A stretch of 64,000 nucleotides of DNA, from NCBI RefSeq assembly GCF_000717275.1, contig NZ_JNYV01000007.1, positions 1 to 64,000 of the forward strand. Direction: 5' to 3'. Below the pieces are notes generated by a model. That model worked only from the letters and a program-made list of their open reading frames with translations. It was not told the DNA's origin and ran no database searches. This document shows, piece after piece, positions 56,048 to 64,000 of the stretch (positions are counted from its first letter, which is position 1; each line of letters starts with the position of its first letter). The position numbers and the translations under genes are program-made. The DNA comes from Kitasatospora arboriphila (GTDB lineage Bacteria; Actinomycetota; Actinomycetes; Mycobacteriales; Mycobacteriaceae).

Positions 56048-56703
56048 GCAACACCGAGAGCGGCACCGAAGGCCGCACAGTCGCCATCCTCGACTACGGA
56101 TCGGGCAATCTGCGCTCGGCGCAGCGAGCGCTCGAGCGCACCGGTGCCGACGTCACGGTCACCTCGGACGCCCGCACGGCCCTGGAGGCCGACGGCCTCG
56201 TCGTGCCCGGCGTCGGAGCCTTCGCCACATGCATGGAAGGGCTGCGCGCGATCAAAGGCGACCGCATCATCGATGATCGGCTCGCCGGCGGTCGCCCGGT
56301 ACTGGGCATCTGCGTCGGGATGCAGATCCTTTTCGAACGGGGCGTCGAGTTCGGTGTCGAGGCCGACGGGTGCGGGCAGTGGCCGGGCACGGTCAGCGCG
56401 CTCCCGGCTCCGGTGCTCCCGCACATGGGATGGAACACCGTTGAGGCCGAACCCGATTCGGTGCTGTTCGAGGGCATGCCGGCCGATGAGCGGTTCTACT
56501 TTGTGCACTCGTACGCGGCACAGACGTGGGAACTGCATTCCGAGGGACATTTCAAACCCGCCAAGCTCACGTGGTCTGAACACGGTGGTCGATTTCTCGC
56601 CGCCGTCGAGAACGGCCCACTGAGTGCGACCCAGTTCCACCCGGAGAAGTCCGGTGATGCCGGAGCCCGGCTCCTGCGCAACTGGGTGCGGTCGTTGAAG
56701 TGA
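56044..56703 (+). CDS. hisH: Imidazole glycerol phosphate synthase, glutaminase subunit
   Basis: Supplies ammonia from glutamine to HisF. The class I amidotransferase triad is visible: Cys in GICVGMQ and His-Glu in QFHPEKS. The product is about 219 residues from ATG 56044, overlapping hisB by four bases. DYGSGNLRS at the N-terminus is a family marker. HisF, its partner, is encoded downstream beyond hisA and the phosphatase gene. After hisH a 37-base gap precedes a small membrane-protein gene. Confidence 0.96.
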
Positions 56704-56740
56704 GCCCGACCTGCCCGACCGCGATCACGCGCGGACGGCG

Positions 56741-56995
56741 ATGAGCCAGGCGCGCCAGTTCTCTTTTGCCCGGCTCGCGGTGTTCGCGCTCGGCGCCGGC
56801 ACTGCGGTTCTGGTGCTCTCGGTGCCCGTGGTGATCTGGTTGGCGCAGGTCGCACCGCTGGCCGCCCTGGTCGTCGCGCTGCTGGCACTGGTGGTCGCGG
56901 TGGCAGCGATGGGTATTGTGGCCAACCGGATGGTCGACCGGGCAGCCCGTGCCGATGATGCCGAGATCGACCCGAAGAACACCGAAAGGGATTGA
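56741..56995 (+). CDS. Small two-helix membrane protein in the his operon
   Basis: I do not recognise this 84-residue protein. It has two hydrophobic segments (about 11-34 and 37-60) and a charged C-terminal tail ([22 protein letters not shown]). It is on the same strand as, and closely packed between, hisH and hisA, with the next start 8 bases after its stop, so it is likely cotranscribed. Small membrane proteins of this look occur in his operons of related actinobacteria, but a function is unknown. The ATG lacks a strong ribosome site. Confidence 0.6.
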   Translation: MSQARQFSFARLAVFALGAGTAVLVLSVPVVIWLAQVAPLAALVVALLALVVAVAAMGIVANRMVDRAARADDAEIDPKNTERD

Positions 56996-57003
56996 CACAC
57001 AGC

Positions 57004-57744
57004 ATGAGCTCACGACTTGAACTGCTTCCGGCGGTCGACGTGGCCGATGGCCAGGCGGTGCGGCTGGTGCAGGGCGCCGCAGGCAGCGAGACGTCCTACG
57101 GGTCTCCGCGAGAGGCCGCATTGACGTGGCAGCGCGACGGTGCCGAGTGGGTGCATCTGGTGGACCTCGACGCGGCGTTCGGCCGGGGCAGCAACCGCGA
57201 GTTGCTGGCCGAGGTGATCGGTGAGCTGGACGTGAAGGTCGAACTGTCGGGCGGCATCCGCGACGACGATTCCCTCAAGGCGGCGCTCGCCACCGGCTGC
57301 GCGCGGGTGAACCTCGGCACCGCTGCGCTGGAGAACCCAGAGTGGTGCTCGCGCGCGATCGCCGAACACGGCGACCGGATCGCGGTGGGCCTGGACGTCC
57401 AGTTCGTCGACGGCTCGTACCGCCTGCGCGGACGGGGATGGGTGTCCGACGGTGGCGACCTGTGGGAGGTTCTGACCCGGCTCGAGCGCGACGGCTGTAG
57501 CCGTTACGTCGTCACCGACGTGACCAAGGACGGCACCCTCACCGGGCCCAATCTCGAACTGCTGCGCGAGGTCACCTCGAAGACCGATGCCCCCGTCGTC
57601 GCCTCAGGTGGGGTGTCGACTCTCGACGACCTCGTGGCGATCGCCGGTCTGGTCGACGGTGGCGTCGAAGGCGCCATCGTGGGCAAGGCGCTGTATGCCG
57701 GGCGGTTCACACTGGTGGAGGCGCTCGCGGCGGTGTCGTCATGA
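57004..57744 (+). CDS. priA: Phosphoribosyl isomerase (HisA/PriA)
   Basis: In actinobacteria this barrel enzyme catalyses both the HisA step and the TrpF step of tryptophan synthesis. The product is about 246 residues, the PriA length. Catalytic Asp residues sit in LPAVDVADG and [15 protein letters not shown]; conserved [14 protein letters not shown] also fits. No separate trpF is seen between trpE and trpC in this window, consistent with PriA serving both pathways. ATG 57004 is chosen over TTG 56992 because the AAAGGG site lies too close to the latter. Confidence 0.92.
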   Translation: MSSRLELLPAVDVADGQAVRLVQGAAGSETSYGSPREAALTWQRDGAEWVHLVDLDAAFGRGSNRELLAEVIGELDVKVELSGGIRDDDSLKAALATGCARVNLGTAALENPEWCSRAIAEHGDRIAVGLDVQFVDGSYRLRGRGWVSDGGDLWEVLTRLERDGCSRYVVTDVTKDGTLTGPNLELLREVTSKTDAPVVASGGVSTLDDLVAIAGLVDGGVEGAIVGKALYAGRFTLVEALAAVSS

Positions 57745-57757
57745 ACGCTGAACCCGC

Positions 57758-58618
57758 ATGACCGCCACCGACGTTCCCGGTTTCCCGGCCGACCTGGATC
57801 CGCACCGTCTGCTCGCCACCGCGGCCGACGTGCTCGACGCGGTCACCGGCCGTTTTCGCGATGGCCTGGGTGCGCCGAGCGCGGTCACCAAGGGGCACAC
57901 CGACTTTGCCACCGAGTTCGATCTGGAGTTGGAGCGGATCATCTCGGCCGAACTGCAGGAGCGCACCGGAATCGGTGTGCACGGCGAGGAGTACGGCGGG
58001 CCCGACCTCACCGAAGGCACCGTCTGGGTGGTCGATCCGATCGACGGCACGTTCAACTACTCGGCCGGAGTGCCGGTTGCCGGAATCCTGCTGGCGCTGC
58101 TTCACGACGGCCTGCCGGTGCTGGGACTCACGTGGCTCCCGCTCTCGGATCTGAAGTACGCCGGGTTCGTGGGTGGTGGGCTCAGTTGCAACGGCAAGCT
58201 GCTCGATCCGCTGCCGACCCTGCGGCTTGATGAAGCGATGCTGGCGTTCGGAGCCTTCAACCTCGACAGCCGGGGGCGGTACCCCGGGTCCTTCCGGGTC
58301 GAGCTGCTCGGCGAACTCAGCAGACGGACCGCTCGGCTCCGTCTGTTCGGAAGCACCGGTTTCGATCTCGCCCTGACCGCCGGTGGCCAGATCAACGGCG
58401 CGATCAGCTTCGGCCACCACGCTTGGGACAACGCGGCGGGTGCTGCCCTGGTGCTCGCTGCAGGTGGTCAGATCAGTGACCTCGCGGGCGACCCGTGGAC
58501 GGTGAACTCGCCGTCCATCCTGGCCGCGAGTCCAGGGGTGCACGGCGAACTGGTCGAGCTCATCTCGCAGCTCGGCGATCCACGTGCGTTCGAGGTTCCG
58601 AAGGGGAAATACCGATGA
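57758..58618 (+). CDS. impA: Inositol-monophosphatase family phosphatase, candidate histidinol-phosphatase
   Basis: A 286-residue metal-dependent phosphatase. IMPase motifs are [20 protein letters not shown] and [18 protein letters not shown]. In M. tuberculosis the same place holds Rv1604 (impA). The his operon lacks the phosphatase domain of HisB, so this enzyme may perform the histidinol-phosphatase step, as shown for IMPase-like HisN proteins of actinobacteria; this is inference from position. The ATG 57758 follows priA by 13 bases and the stop overlaps hisF by four bases (ATGA). Confidence 0.85.
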   Translation: MTATDVPGFPADLDPHRLLATAADVLDAVTGRFRDGLGAPSAVTKGHTDFATEFDLELERIISAELQERTGIGVHGEEYGGPDLTEGTVWVVDPIDGTFNYSAGVPVAGILLALLHDGLPVLGLTWLPLSDLKYAGFVGGGLSCNGKLLDPLPTLRLDEAMLAFGAFNLDSRGRYPGSFRVELLGELSRRTARLRLFGSTGFDLALTAGGQINGAISFGHHAWDNAAGAALVLAAGGQISDLAGDPWTVNSPSILAASPGVHGELVELISQLGDPRAFEVPKGKYR

Positions 58619-59388
58619 CGGTCGCCGTACGGGTCATCCCGTGTCTGGACGTCGATGCCGGTCGTGTGGTCAAAGGGGTCAACTTCCAGAACCTGCGCGA
58701 CGCCGGGGACCCCGTGGAACTGGCCGCCGCATATGACGCGGACGGGGCCGACGAGCTCACCTTCCTCGACGTCACCGCCTCCAGTGGAAACCGCGGCACC
58801 ATGCTCGATGTGGTCAAGCGCACCGCCGATCAGGTGTTCATCCCCCTCACAGTGGGCGGTGGTGTTCGCACGGTCGCCGACGTGGACCGACTGCTGCGGG
58901 CCGGTGCGGACAAGGTCGGTGTGAACACCGCCGCCATCGCCAACCCAGATGTGCTCGGCGAGATGAGCCGGCACTTCGGATCGCAGTGCATCGTGCTGTC
59001 CGTCGACGCCCGCACTGTGCCCGACGGCGAGTCACCGACCCCATCGGGTTGGGAGGTCACCACCCACGGCGGCCGTAAGGGCACCGGCATCGACGCGGTC
59101 GAATGGGCCAGACGCGGTCAGGACCTCGGGGTCGGGGAGATACTCCTGAACTCGATGGACGCCGACGGCACCAAGAACGGTTTCGATCTCGGCATGATCA
59201 CTGCTGTCCGGGCAGCGGTGCAGGTCCCGGTGATCGCCAGTGGCGGAGCGGGCGCCCTGGAACATTTTGTCCCTGCGGTGCGTTGCGGGGCAGACGCGGT
59301 GCTGGCCGCCTCGGTGTTCCATTTCGGCCAGCTCACCATCGGCCAGGTCAAGGACGCGATGCGGGCCGAGTCCATCCCGGTTCGCTAG
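58615..59388 (+). CDS. hisF: Imidazole glycerol phosphate synthase, cyclase subunit
   Basis: Cyclase that, with HisH, makes imidazoleglycerol phosphate and AICAR. The product is about 257 residues. Catalytic Asp residues are in [15 protein letters not shown] (about residue 12) and in [26 protein letters not shown] is conserved. The ATG 58615 overlaps the phosphatase gene by four bases (ATGA), which supports coupling. hisI follows after 29 bases. Confidence 0.96.
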   Translation: MTVAVRVIPCLDVDAGRVVKGVNFQNLRDAGDPVELAAAYDADGADELTFLDVTASSGNRGTMLDVVKRTADQVFIPLTVGGGVRTVADVDRLLRAGADKVGVNTAAIANPDVLGEMSRHFGSQCIVLSVDARTVPDGESPTPSGWEVTTHGGRKGTGIDAVEWARRGQDLGVGEILLNSMDADGTKNGFDLGMITAVRAAVQVPVIASGGAGALEHFVPAVRCGADAVLAASVFHFGQLTIGQVKDAMRAESIPVR

Positions 59389-59417
59389 CCGGCCCGTTTC
59401 AACCCCCAGGAGTTCCC

Positions 59418-59765
59418 ATGTCGCTCGACCCGGAGATAGCCGGCAAGCTCAAGCGCAATGCCGACGGTCTGATCTGCGCGGTGGTGCAGGAAGCGGGGAC
59501 CGGCTATGTGCTGATGGTCGCGTGGATGGATGACGACGCCCTCGAACGAACCCTGACCACCCGTGAGGCCACGTACTTCTCCAGATCACGCGGCACCCAG
59601 TGGATCAAGGGCGCCACCAGTGGCCACACCCAGAAGGTGCTCGAGGTGCGCCTGGACTGTGATGGTGACACCGTGCTGCTCACGGTCGAGCAGACCGGCG
59701 GGGCATGCCACACCGGCGACCACAGTTGTTTCGACGCGGACGTTCTCTTCACCTCCATCTCGTGA
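59418..59765 (+). CDS. hisI: Phosphoribosyl-AMP cyclohydrolase
   Basis: Opens the purine ring of phosphoribosyl-AMP in histidine synthesis; zinc enzyme. The 115-residue product has the expected [14 protein letters not shown] and [18 protein letters not shown] segments and the zinc/metal Cys and Asp residues in [28 protein letters not shown]. The ATG 59418 has a CAGGAG site. It is the last clear his gene of the run; the separate pyrophosphohydrolase hisE is not in the window. A tautomerase gene follows 73 bases later. Confidence 0.95.
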   Translation: MSLDPEIAGKLKRNADGLICAVVQEAGTGYVLMVAWMDDDALERTLTTREATYFSRSRGTQWIKGATSGHTQKVLEVRLDCDGDTVLLTVEQTGGACHTGDHSCFDADVLFTSIS

Positions 59766-59838
59766 GCAACTCCTGTCAGAACCCATACCGACCGCACAAT
59801 TCCAGCGACGCAGAACCCAGCGACACAGTGAGGCCGAC

Positions 59839-60021
59839 ATGCCGTTGATCCAGATCTCTCAGACCCCGGGACTCAGCGACCGGGTCAAGCGCGAGACCAT
59901 CGCCGCGGTCACCGAGGCCTACGCCCGCGCGACGGGGAAGAACCCTGATTCCGTGTGGGTCACGATCACCGAGATACCGCGCACGCAGTGGGGTGTCGGT
60001 GGGGAACCGCTCGGTCAATAG
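59839..60021 (+). CDS. 4-oxalocrotonate tautomerase family protein
   Basis: A 60-residue protein starting MPLIQISQ, so the mature N-terminal residue would be the catalytic Pro-1 of the family. The VWVTITEIPRTQWGVGG segment is also typical. Members isomerise enols in aromatic degradation or act as promiscuous tautomerases; the natural substrate cannot be inferred. The ATG has a GAGG site. It sits between hisI and trpE, a place not used by this gene in M. tuberculosis as far as I recall. Confidence 0.87.
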   Translation: MPLIQISQTPGLSDRVKRETIAAVTEAYARATGKNPDSVWVTITEIPRTQWGVGGEPLGQ

Positions 60022-60054
60022 CGGCGGCCGACCGGGGCGAAGTCGGTTGATGAA

Positions 60055-61623
60055 ATGATGGGCGGGATGCCGAACAAGACCACAGCCGCCGCGCCCGCCG
60101 GGGGTTTCTCAGACACCACCACGCTGGCCGAGTTCCTCGACCTCGCCGCCGACCATCGGGTGGTCCCGGTGACCCGCAAGGTTCTCGCCGACGCGGAGAC
60201 CCCCCTGTCGACGTACCACAAACTGGCCGGTGACCGGCCCGGGACCTTCCTGCTGGAGTCGGCGGAGAACGGGCGCTCCTGGTCGCGATGGTCGTTCATC
60301 GGGGCGGGTTCACCGTCTGCGTTGACCTCCGTGGACGGTGAGGCGACGTGGTGGGGGACCAGGCCGGCCGGCGCGCCGTCAGGCGGCGACCCACTTGCCG
60401 CACTCGCCGAGGCGTTGAAGATCCTGGCGACGGACCGGCTGCCCGGTTTGCCTCCGTTGACCGGCGGGTTCGTCGGGTTCCTGGCGTACGACGCCGTTCG
60501 GCGGCTCGAGCGCCTGCCCGACACCACCGAGAACGATCTACACCTGCCCGAGATGCTGATGATGCTCGCCACCGACATCGCAGCGGTCGACCACCACGAG
60601 GGCACCATCACGCTGATCGCCAACGCGGTCAACTGGGACGGCACCGCCGAACGCGCCGAACTCGCCTATGCCGATGCGCTCGCCCGTCTCGACACGATGA
60701 CGGAGGCGCTCGCCGCTCCGGCGCCCTCGACGGTGTCCACCTATCGGCCGGTCGAGCCCGAGTTCACTGCTCAGCGCACCCGCGAGGAGTACGGCACCAT
60801 CGTCACCAGCCTCGTGTCGGAGATCGAGGCCGGCGAGGCATTCCAGGTTGTACCGTCCATGCGTTTCGAGATGCAGACCGATGCCGATCCGATCGACGTG
60901 TACCGGGTGCTGCGCACCACGAACCCCAGCCCGTACATGTACCTCCTGCGTATCCCCGGCATCGGACGCCCGGACTTCACCATCGTCGGATCCAGTCCGG
61001 AAGCGCTTGTGACCGTCAAAGATTCGGTGGCAACCACTCATCCGATCGCGGGTACCCGCTGGCGTGGGGACACCGAGGCGGACGACCTGCTACTCGAAAA
61101 GGATCTGCTGGCGGACGAGAAGGAGAACTCCGAGCACCTGATGCTCGTGGATCTGGGACGCAACGATCTCGGCCGCGTCTGTGAACCGGGCACCGTGCAG
61201 GTCAGCGACTACCGGCACATCGAGCGGTACAGCCATGTCATGCACCTGGTGTCCACGGTGTCGGGCCACCTGCGTGATGACAGCACCGCTCTCGACGCGG
61301 TGAACGCCTGCTTCCCGGCGGGGACCCTGACGGGAGCACCCAAGGTGCGCGCGATGGAACTGATCGACGAGCACGAGAAGACGCGGCGTGGCCTGTACGG
61401 GGGTGTGGTCGGTTACCTCGACTTCGCCGGCGATGCGGACACCGCCATCGCGATTCGTACCGCGGTGATGACCGAGGGGCGGGCCTACGTGCAGGCCGGA
61501 GGAGGCGTGGTGGCCGACAGCCAGGCTGACTACGAGTACAACGAGGCGAGCAACAAGGCGCGAGGTGTCCTCAAGGCCATCGCTGCCGCCGAGACGATGT
61601 CGCGAGTGGGTGGCAACCGATGA
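60055..61623 (+). CDS. trpE: Anthranilate synthase component I
   Basis: Converts chorismate to anthranilate using ammonia from a TrpG subunit encoded elsewhere. The product is 522 residues, or about 518 if ATG 60067 is used; neither start has a strong site. The tryptophan-binding LLES motif ([17 protein letters not shown]) is present, so feedback inhibition is expected. Active-site segments include [30 protein letters not shown] and [18 protein letters not shown]. The stop overlaps the next gene by four bases. There is only a 33-base gap upstream, so no attenuation leader fits directly before it. Confidence 0.96.
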   Translation: MMGGMPNKTTAAAPAGGFSDTTTLAEFLDLAADHRVVPVTRKVLADAETPLSTYHKLAGDRPGTFLLESAENGRSWSRWSFIGAGSPSALTSVDGEATWWGTRPAGAPSGGDPLAALAEALKILATDRLPGLPPLTGGFVGFLAYDAVRRLERLPDTTENDLHLPEMLMMLATDIAAVDHHEGTITLIANAVNWDGTAERAELAYADALARLDTMTEALAAPAPSTVSTYRPVEPEFTAQRTREEYGTIVTSLVSEIEAGEAFQVVPSMRFEMQTDADPIDVYRVLRTTNPSPYMYLLRIPGIGRPDFTIVGSSPEALVTVKDSVATTHPIAGTRWRGDTEADDLLLEKDLLADEKENSEHLMLVDLGRNDLGRVCEPGTVQVSDYRHIERYSHVMHLVSTVSGHLRDDSTALDAVNACFPAGTLTGAPKVRAMELIDEHEKTRRGLYGGVVGYLDFAGDADTAIAIRTAVMTEGRAYVQAGGGVVADSQADYEYNEASNKARGVLKAIAAAETMSRVGGNR

Positions 61624-62399
61624 CCGAACCCGCCGATACGAACCCCGGCGAACTGGCGTCCGGTGAGGCGGTGGCCGGCCGTCGCGGTGGTGGACGTGGC
61701 CGGCGCCTCGGCGTGATCGCCGTTCTGCTTGGCGTGGCGGCAGTCGCTTTTTGGGCCGCCTCCCGCATGACGTGGGCTGAACTGATCGCCGCAGACGGCA
61801 TGGCGCCGCCTCGCACATTCACGGTCAAAGGGTCGGACTGGACGCTGCTGTTGACCCCGCTCGCGATCGTCCTGCTGGCCGGGATCGCTGCGGCCGCCTC
61901 CCTGCGTGGGTGGGCGCTGCGAATCGCCGCCGTCATCGTCGCGGCCATTGCCGTCCTCGGGATCCTGCCCGCGATCACCCTTCTCACCGGCGATGACCAC
62001 ACGACCTACGCCGCGAAGGTGATCGACATGCCGACGCGGTATCAGCCGCTCGAGGTCGACACCTCGGTGCTGCCAGGCATTGTCGTGCTTCTCGGTGCGC
62101 TGGCGGCAGTGCTCGGGGCCGTGGTCATGCTGCAGACGGCGGCACTGGATGCCCCCATGTCGTCGAAGTACAAATCGCCTGCGGCACGCCGGGCCGAGCT
62201 CGAGGAGCAGGTGTTCGCCAAGCGGGAGGCCGACAAGAAGTCGGGGCGAGTCCCCGGCTCGAACGACCCCCGGGAGGGCGGAACCACCTCGCCCACCGAG
62301 GCGGCCGCGGACGGTGCGCCGAACAACGAACGCATGCTCTGGGACGCCCTCGATACAGGCGATGATCCGACCGTCGGTCCGTCCGATCGGCAACCGTGA
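61620..62399 (+). CDS. Trp-region conserved membrane protein (TIGR02234 type)
   Basis: A 259-residue protein with four hydrophobic segments (near residues 30-50, 75-95, 101-123 and 147-170) and a Gly/Lys/Arg-rich cytoplasmic-looking tail. It corresponds in place to Rv1610 of M. tuberculosis, annotated as a trp-region conserved hypothetical membrane protein. ATG 61620 overlaps trpE (ATGA). Its constant position between trpE and trpC suggests a role in tryptophan metabolism or transport, but none is known. Confidence 0.83.
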   Translation: MTEPADTNPGELASGEAVAGRRGGGRGRRLGVIAVLLGVAAVAFWAASRMTWAELIAADGMAPPRTFTVKGSDWTLLLTPLAIVLLAGIAAAASLRGWALRIAAVIVAAIAVLGILPAITLLTGDDHTTYAAKVIDMPTRYQPLEVDTSVLPGIVVLLGALAAVLGAVVMLQTAALDAPMSSKYKSPAARRAELEEQVFAKREADKKSGRVPGSNDPREGGTTSPTEAAADGAPNNERMLWDALDTGDDPTVGPSDRQP

Positions 62400-62540
62400 C
62401 GCGTCTCACGTACCGGCCCGGTACCCCGAATCCGAACGGTATGGCAGCGCAGCTACCCTTTGTGTACGGAAATCACGAGCAGCTGTGGCCGTTAGCGTGT
62501 TGCGCGCAACCTCGCCAGTAGCGTGAGAAAGGGGTTGATC
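62400..62540. other. 141-base gap before trpC with a 12-bp palindrome
   Basis: The gap holds the perfect palindrome GTTGCGCGCAAC at 62499-62510 and two TAGCGT -10-like hexamers (62493 and 62519). It may carry an internal promoter for trpC-trpB and an operator, since the trp genes before it are tightly overlapped. No leader peptide with Trp codons and no attenuator hairpin is evident. Confidence 0.35.
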
Positions 62541-63359
62541 ATGAGCACGCAAACCGTCCTTGACTCGATACTTGCCGGGGTGAAAGCAGACGTCGCCGCA
62601 CGTGAGTCCGTGATCGACTTCGCGTCCATCAAGGCCGCCTCGGCCAAAGCGCCCGAACCCAAGGACGCCCAAGCCGCATTGCGGGAACCCGGTATCGGTG
62701 TCATAGCCGAGGTGAAGCGGGCCAGCCCGTCCAAGGGCGATCTGGCCGACATCATCGATCCGGCCGCACTGGCCACCGCATACGAGTCCGGCGGAGCCCG
62801 GATCATCAGTGTGCTCACCGAGGAACGGAAGTTCCGCGGTTCGCTCGCCGACCTCGACGCGGTTCGCGCTGCGGTACAGGTGCCCGTCCTCCGCAAAGAC
62901 TTCATCGTGGGGCCATATCAGATCCACGAGGCGCGGGCTCATGGCGCCGACGTCATCCTGCTCATCGTCGCCGCGCTCGAACAGAACGTCTTGGCGTCGC
63001 TGCTCGACCGCACCGAGTCGCTCGGGATGACGGCACTCGTGGAGGTCCACACCGAAGAAGAAGCCGACCGGGCTCTACAGGCCGGTGCGTCGGTGGTGGG
63101 CGTCAACGCCCGCAATCTCAAAACCCTCGAAGTCGACCGGGACAGCTTTGCTCGCATCGCTCCCGGGCTGCCCACCGAGGTCATCCGGATCGCCGAGTCC
63201 GGAGTACGCGGCACCGCCGACCTGCTGGCCTACGCCGGCGCCGGCGCGGATGCCGTGCTGGTCGGGGAGGGGCTGGTCACCTCAGGTGACCCGCGCGCCG
63301 CGGTATCCGAACTGGTGACCGCCGGAACCCACCCGTCCTGTCCCAAACCAGTCCGTTAG
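62541..63359 (+). CDS. trpC: Indole-3-glycerol-phosphate synthase
   Basis: Forms the indole ring from carboxyphenylamino-deoxyribulose phosphate. The product is about 272 residues; ATG 62541 has an AGAAAGGGG site. Catalytic residues fall in [12 protein letters not shown] (Lys and Glu), [15 protein letters not shown] (Lys) and the [14 protein letters not shown] and [13 protein letters not shown] segments. This is the single-domain enzyme, so the isomerase step is supplied by PriA. It starts a likely separate trpC-trpB run, with trpB beginning 14 bases after its stop. Confidence 0.96.
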   Translation: MSTQTVLDSILAGVKADVAARESVIDFASIKAASAKAPEPKDAQAALREPGIGVIAEVKRASPSKGDLADIIDPAALATAYESGGARIISVLTEERKFRGSLADLDAVRAAVQVPVLRKDFIVGPYQIHEARAHGADVILLIVAALEQNVLASLLDRTESLGMTALVEVHTEEEADRALQAGASVVGVNARNLKTLEVDRDSFARIAPGLPTEVIRIAESGVRGTADLLAYAGAGADAVLVGEGLVTSGDPRAAVSELVTAGTHPSCPKPVR

Positions 63360-63373
63360 GCCTTCGCCGCAAC

Positions 63374-64000
63374 ATGACGTCTTCGTCCTCATCTGCTTCA
63401 CCGTCCCAGTCGTTCTCGGATCTGCCTCCGGCCAGTGCCGGGCTCGCCTCCCGGACGTCGTTCGAACCGGATCGCGGCGGGCACTTCGGTGTCTACGGCG
63501 GACGGCACGTCCCCGAAGCCTTGATGGCCGTCATCGAGGAAGTGACCGCCGCCTACGAGAAGGTGCGTTCGGACGACGAGTTCCTCGGGGAGCTCGATCG
63601 GCTCCAGCGCGACTACACCGGTCGCCCCTCACCGATGTACGAAGCGCGGCGCCTCTCCGAGCTCGCGGGCGGTGCACGTATCTTCCTCAAACGAGAAGAT
63701 CTGAACCACACTGGTTCTCACAAGATCAACAACGTGCTCGGCCAGGCGTTGCTCGCAAAGAAGATGGGCAAGAACCGCATCATCGCCGAAACCGGTGCAG
63801 GCCAACACGGTGTGGCCACCGCGACCGCCTGCGCGATGCTGGGCCAGGAATGCATCATCTACATGGGTCGCGTCGACACCGAACGGCAAGCGCTCAACGT
63901 CGCCCGGATGCGACTGCTCGGTGCGTCGGTCGTGGCGGTCGAAACCGGCTCGGCGACTTTGAAAGACGCCATCAACGAGGCGATGCGGGACTGGGTGACC
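63374..64000 (+). CDS. trpB: Tryptophan synthase beta chain (5' part, runs off the window)
   Basis: Condenses indole with serine to make tryptophan, with TrpA. The first 209 codons are present and continue past the right edge. After a Ser-rich N-terminal segment the TrpB core is clear: [16 protein letters not shown], then [15 protein letters not shown] with the PLP lysine, and [16 protein letters not shown] 63374 lies 14 bases after trpC, so cotranscription is likely. The C-terminal half, with the serine-binding glycine-rich loop, is outside the window. Confidence 0.95.
   Translation, partial: MTSSSSSASPSQSFSDLPPASAGLASRTSFEPDRGGHFGVYGGRHVPEALMAVIEEVTAAYEKVRSDDEFLGELDRLQRDYTGRPSPMYEARRLSELAGGARIFLKREDLNHTGSHKINNVLGQALLAKKMGKNRIIAETGAGQHGVATATACAMLGQECIIYMGRVDTERQALNVARMRLLGASVVAVETGSATLKDAINEAMRDWVT

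Overview
The window is high-GC actinobacterial chromosome from the order Mycobacteriales (mycolic-acid bacteria). Gene content and order fit a Gordonia-, Williamsia- or Rhodococcus-like genome; the genus call is inference. The main evidence is gene order. Reading left to right, ansA, lspA, an rluD-like gene, dnaE1, an F420-type nitroreductase, ilvA, treZ, treY, treX, a fused acyltransferase, bioA-bioF-bioD-bioB-bsaP, nrtR, nadA-nadC, the his operon and trpE-trpC-trpB follow the order remembered for Mycobacterium tuberculosis Rv1538c to Rv1612. GTG and TTG starts, ATGA/TGATG overlaps, an mce operon and a 13E12/DUF222-type HNH protein agree with this. Layout: 2-541 is the end of an HNH/DUF222 protein. 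606-7100 holds L-asparaginase, two secreted lipoproteins, the lipoprotein signal peptidase lspA, a pseudouridine synthase, an unknown membrane-anchored protein and a Ser/Thr kinase. 7109-12578 holds dnaE1, a Ddn-like protein and ilvA. treZ follows at 12615-14384. 14690-24062 is a complete mce operon (yrbEA, yrbEB, mceA to mceF, one Mce-associated protein) with no ATPase gene of its own. 24080-33884 is a polyol utilisation cluster: a SorC-type regulator and ABC importer on the minus strand, two polyol dehydrogenases on the plus strand, a broken VOC gene, and xylulokinase on the minus strand. treY and treX (33942-38859) resume the trehalose cluster, so about 19.5 kb of accessory DNA separates them from treZ. 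38965-41193 is an O-acyltransferase/SGNH fusion. 41337-46487 is the biotin cluster with the biotin synthase auxiliary protein and a DUF2567 membrane protein. 46539-48454 is an MFS exporter with a MarR regulator. 48471-51244 is an NAD module in which NrtR diverges from nadA-nadC and nadB is missing. 51377-52846 holds a zinc alcohol dehydrogenase and a small membrane protein. 52957-59765 is a compact his operon that includes an IMPase-family phosphatase, which may supply the histidinol-phosphatase step, and a small membrane protein. A tautomerase follows, then trpE, a trp-associated membrane protein, trpC and the start of trpB, which runs off the window. Regulatory DNA read directly includes a perfect 16-bp-arm terminator at 2248, a 25-bp inverted repeat in the nrtR-nadA gap, an inverted repeat and a related partial copy between the SorC gene and the polyol dehydrogenases, two inverted repeats before the mce operon, and a repeat cluster before the MFS gene. 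No tRNA, rRNA, CRISPR array, insertion sequence or defence system was seen. Most of the window is conserved housekeeping sequence; the unusual material is in the treZ-treY insertion, the NAD module, and specific oddities in lspA and treX.
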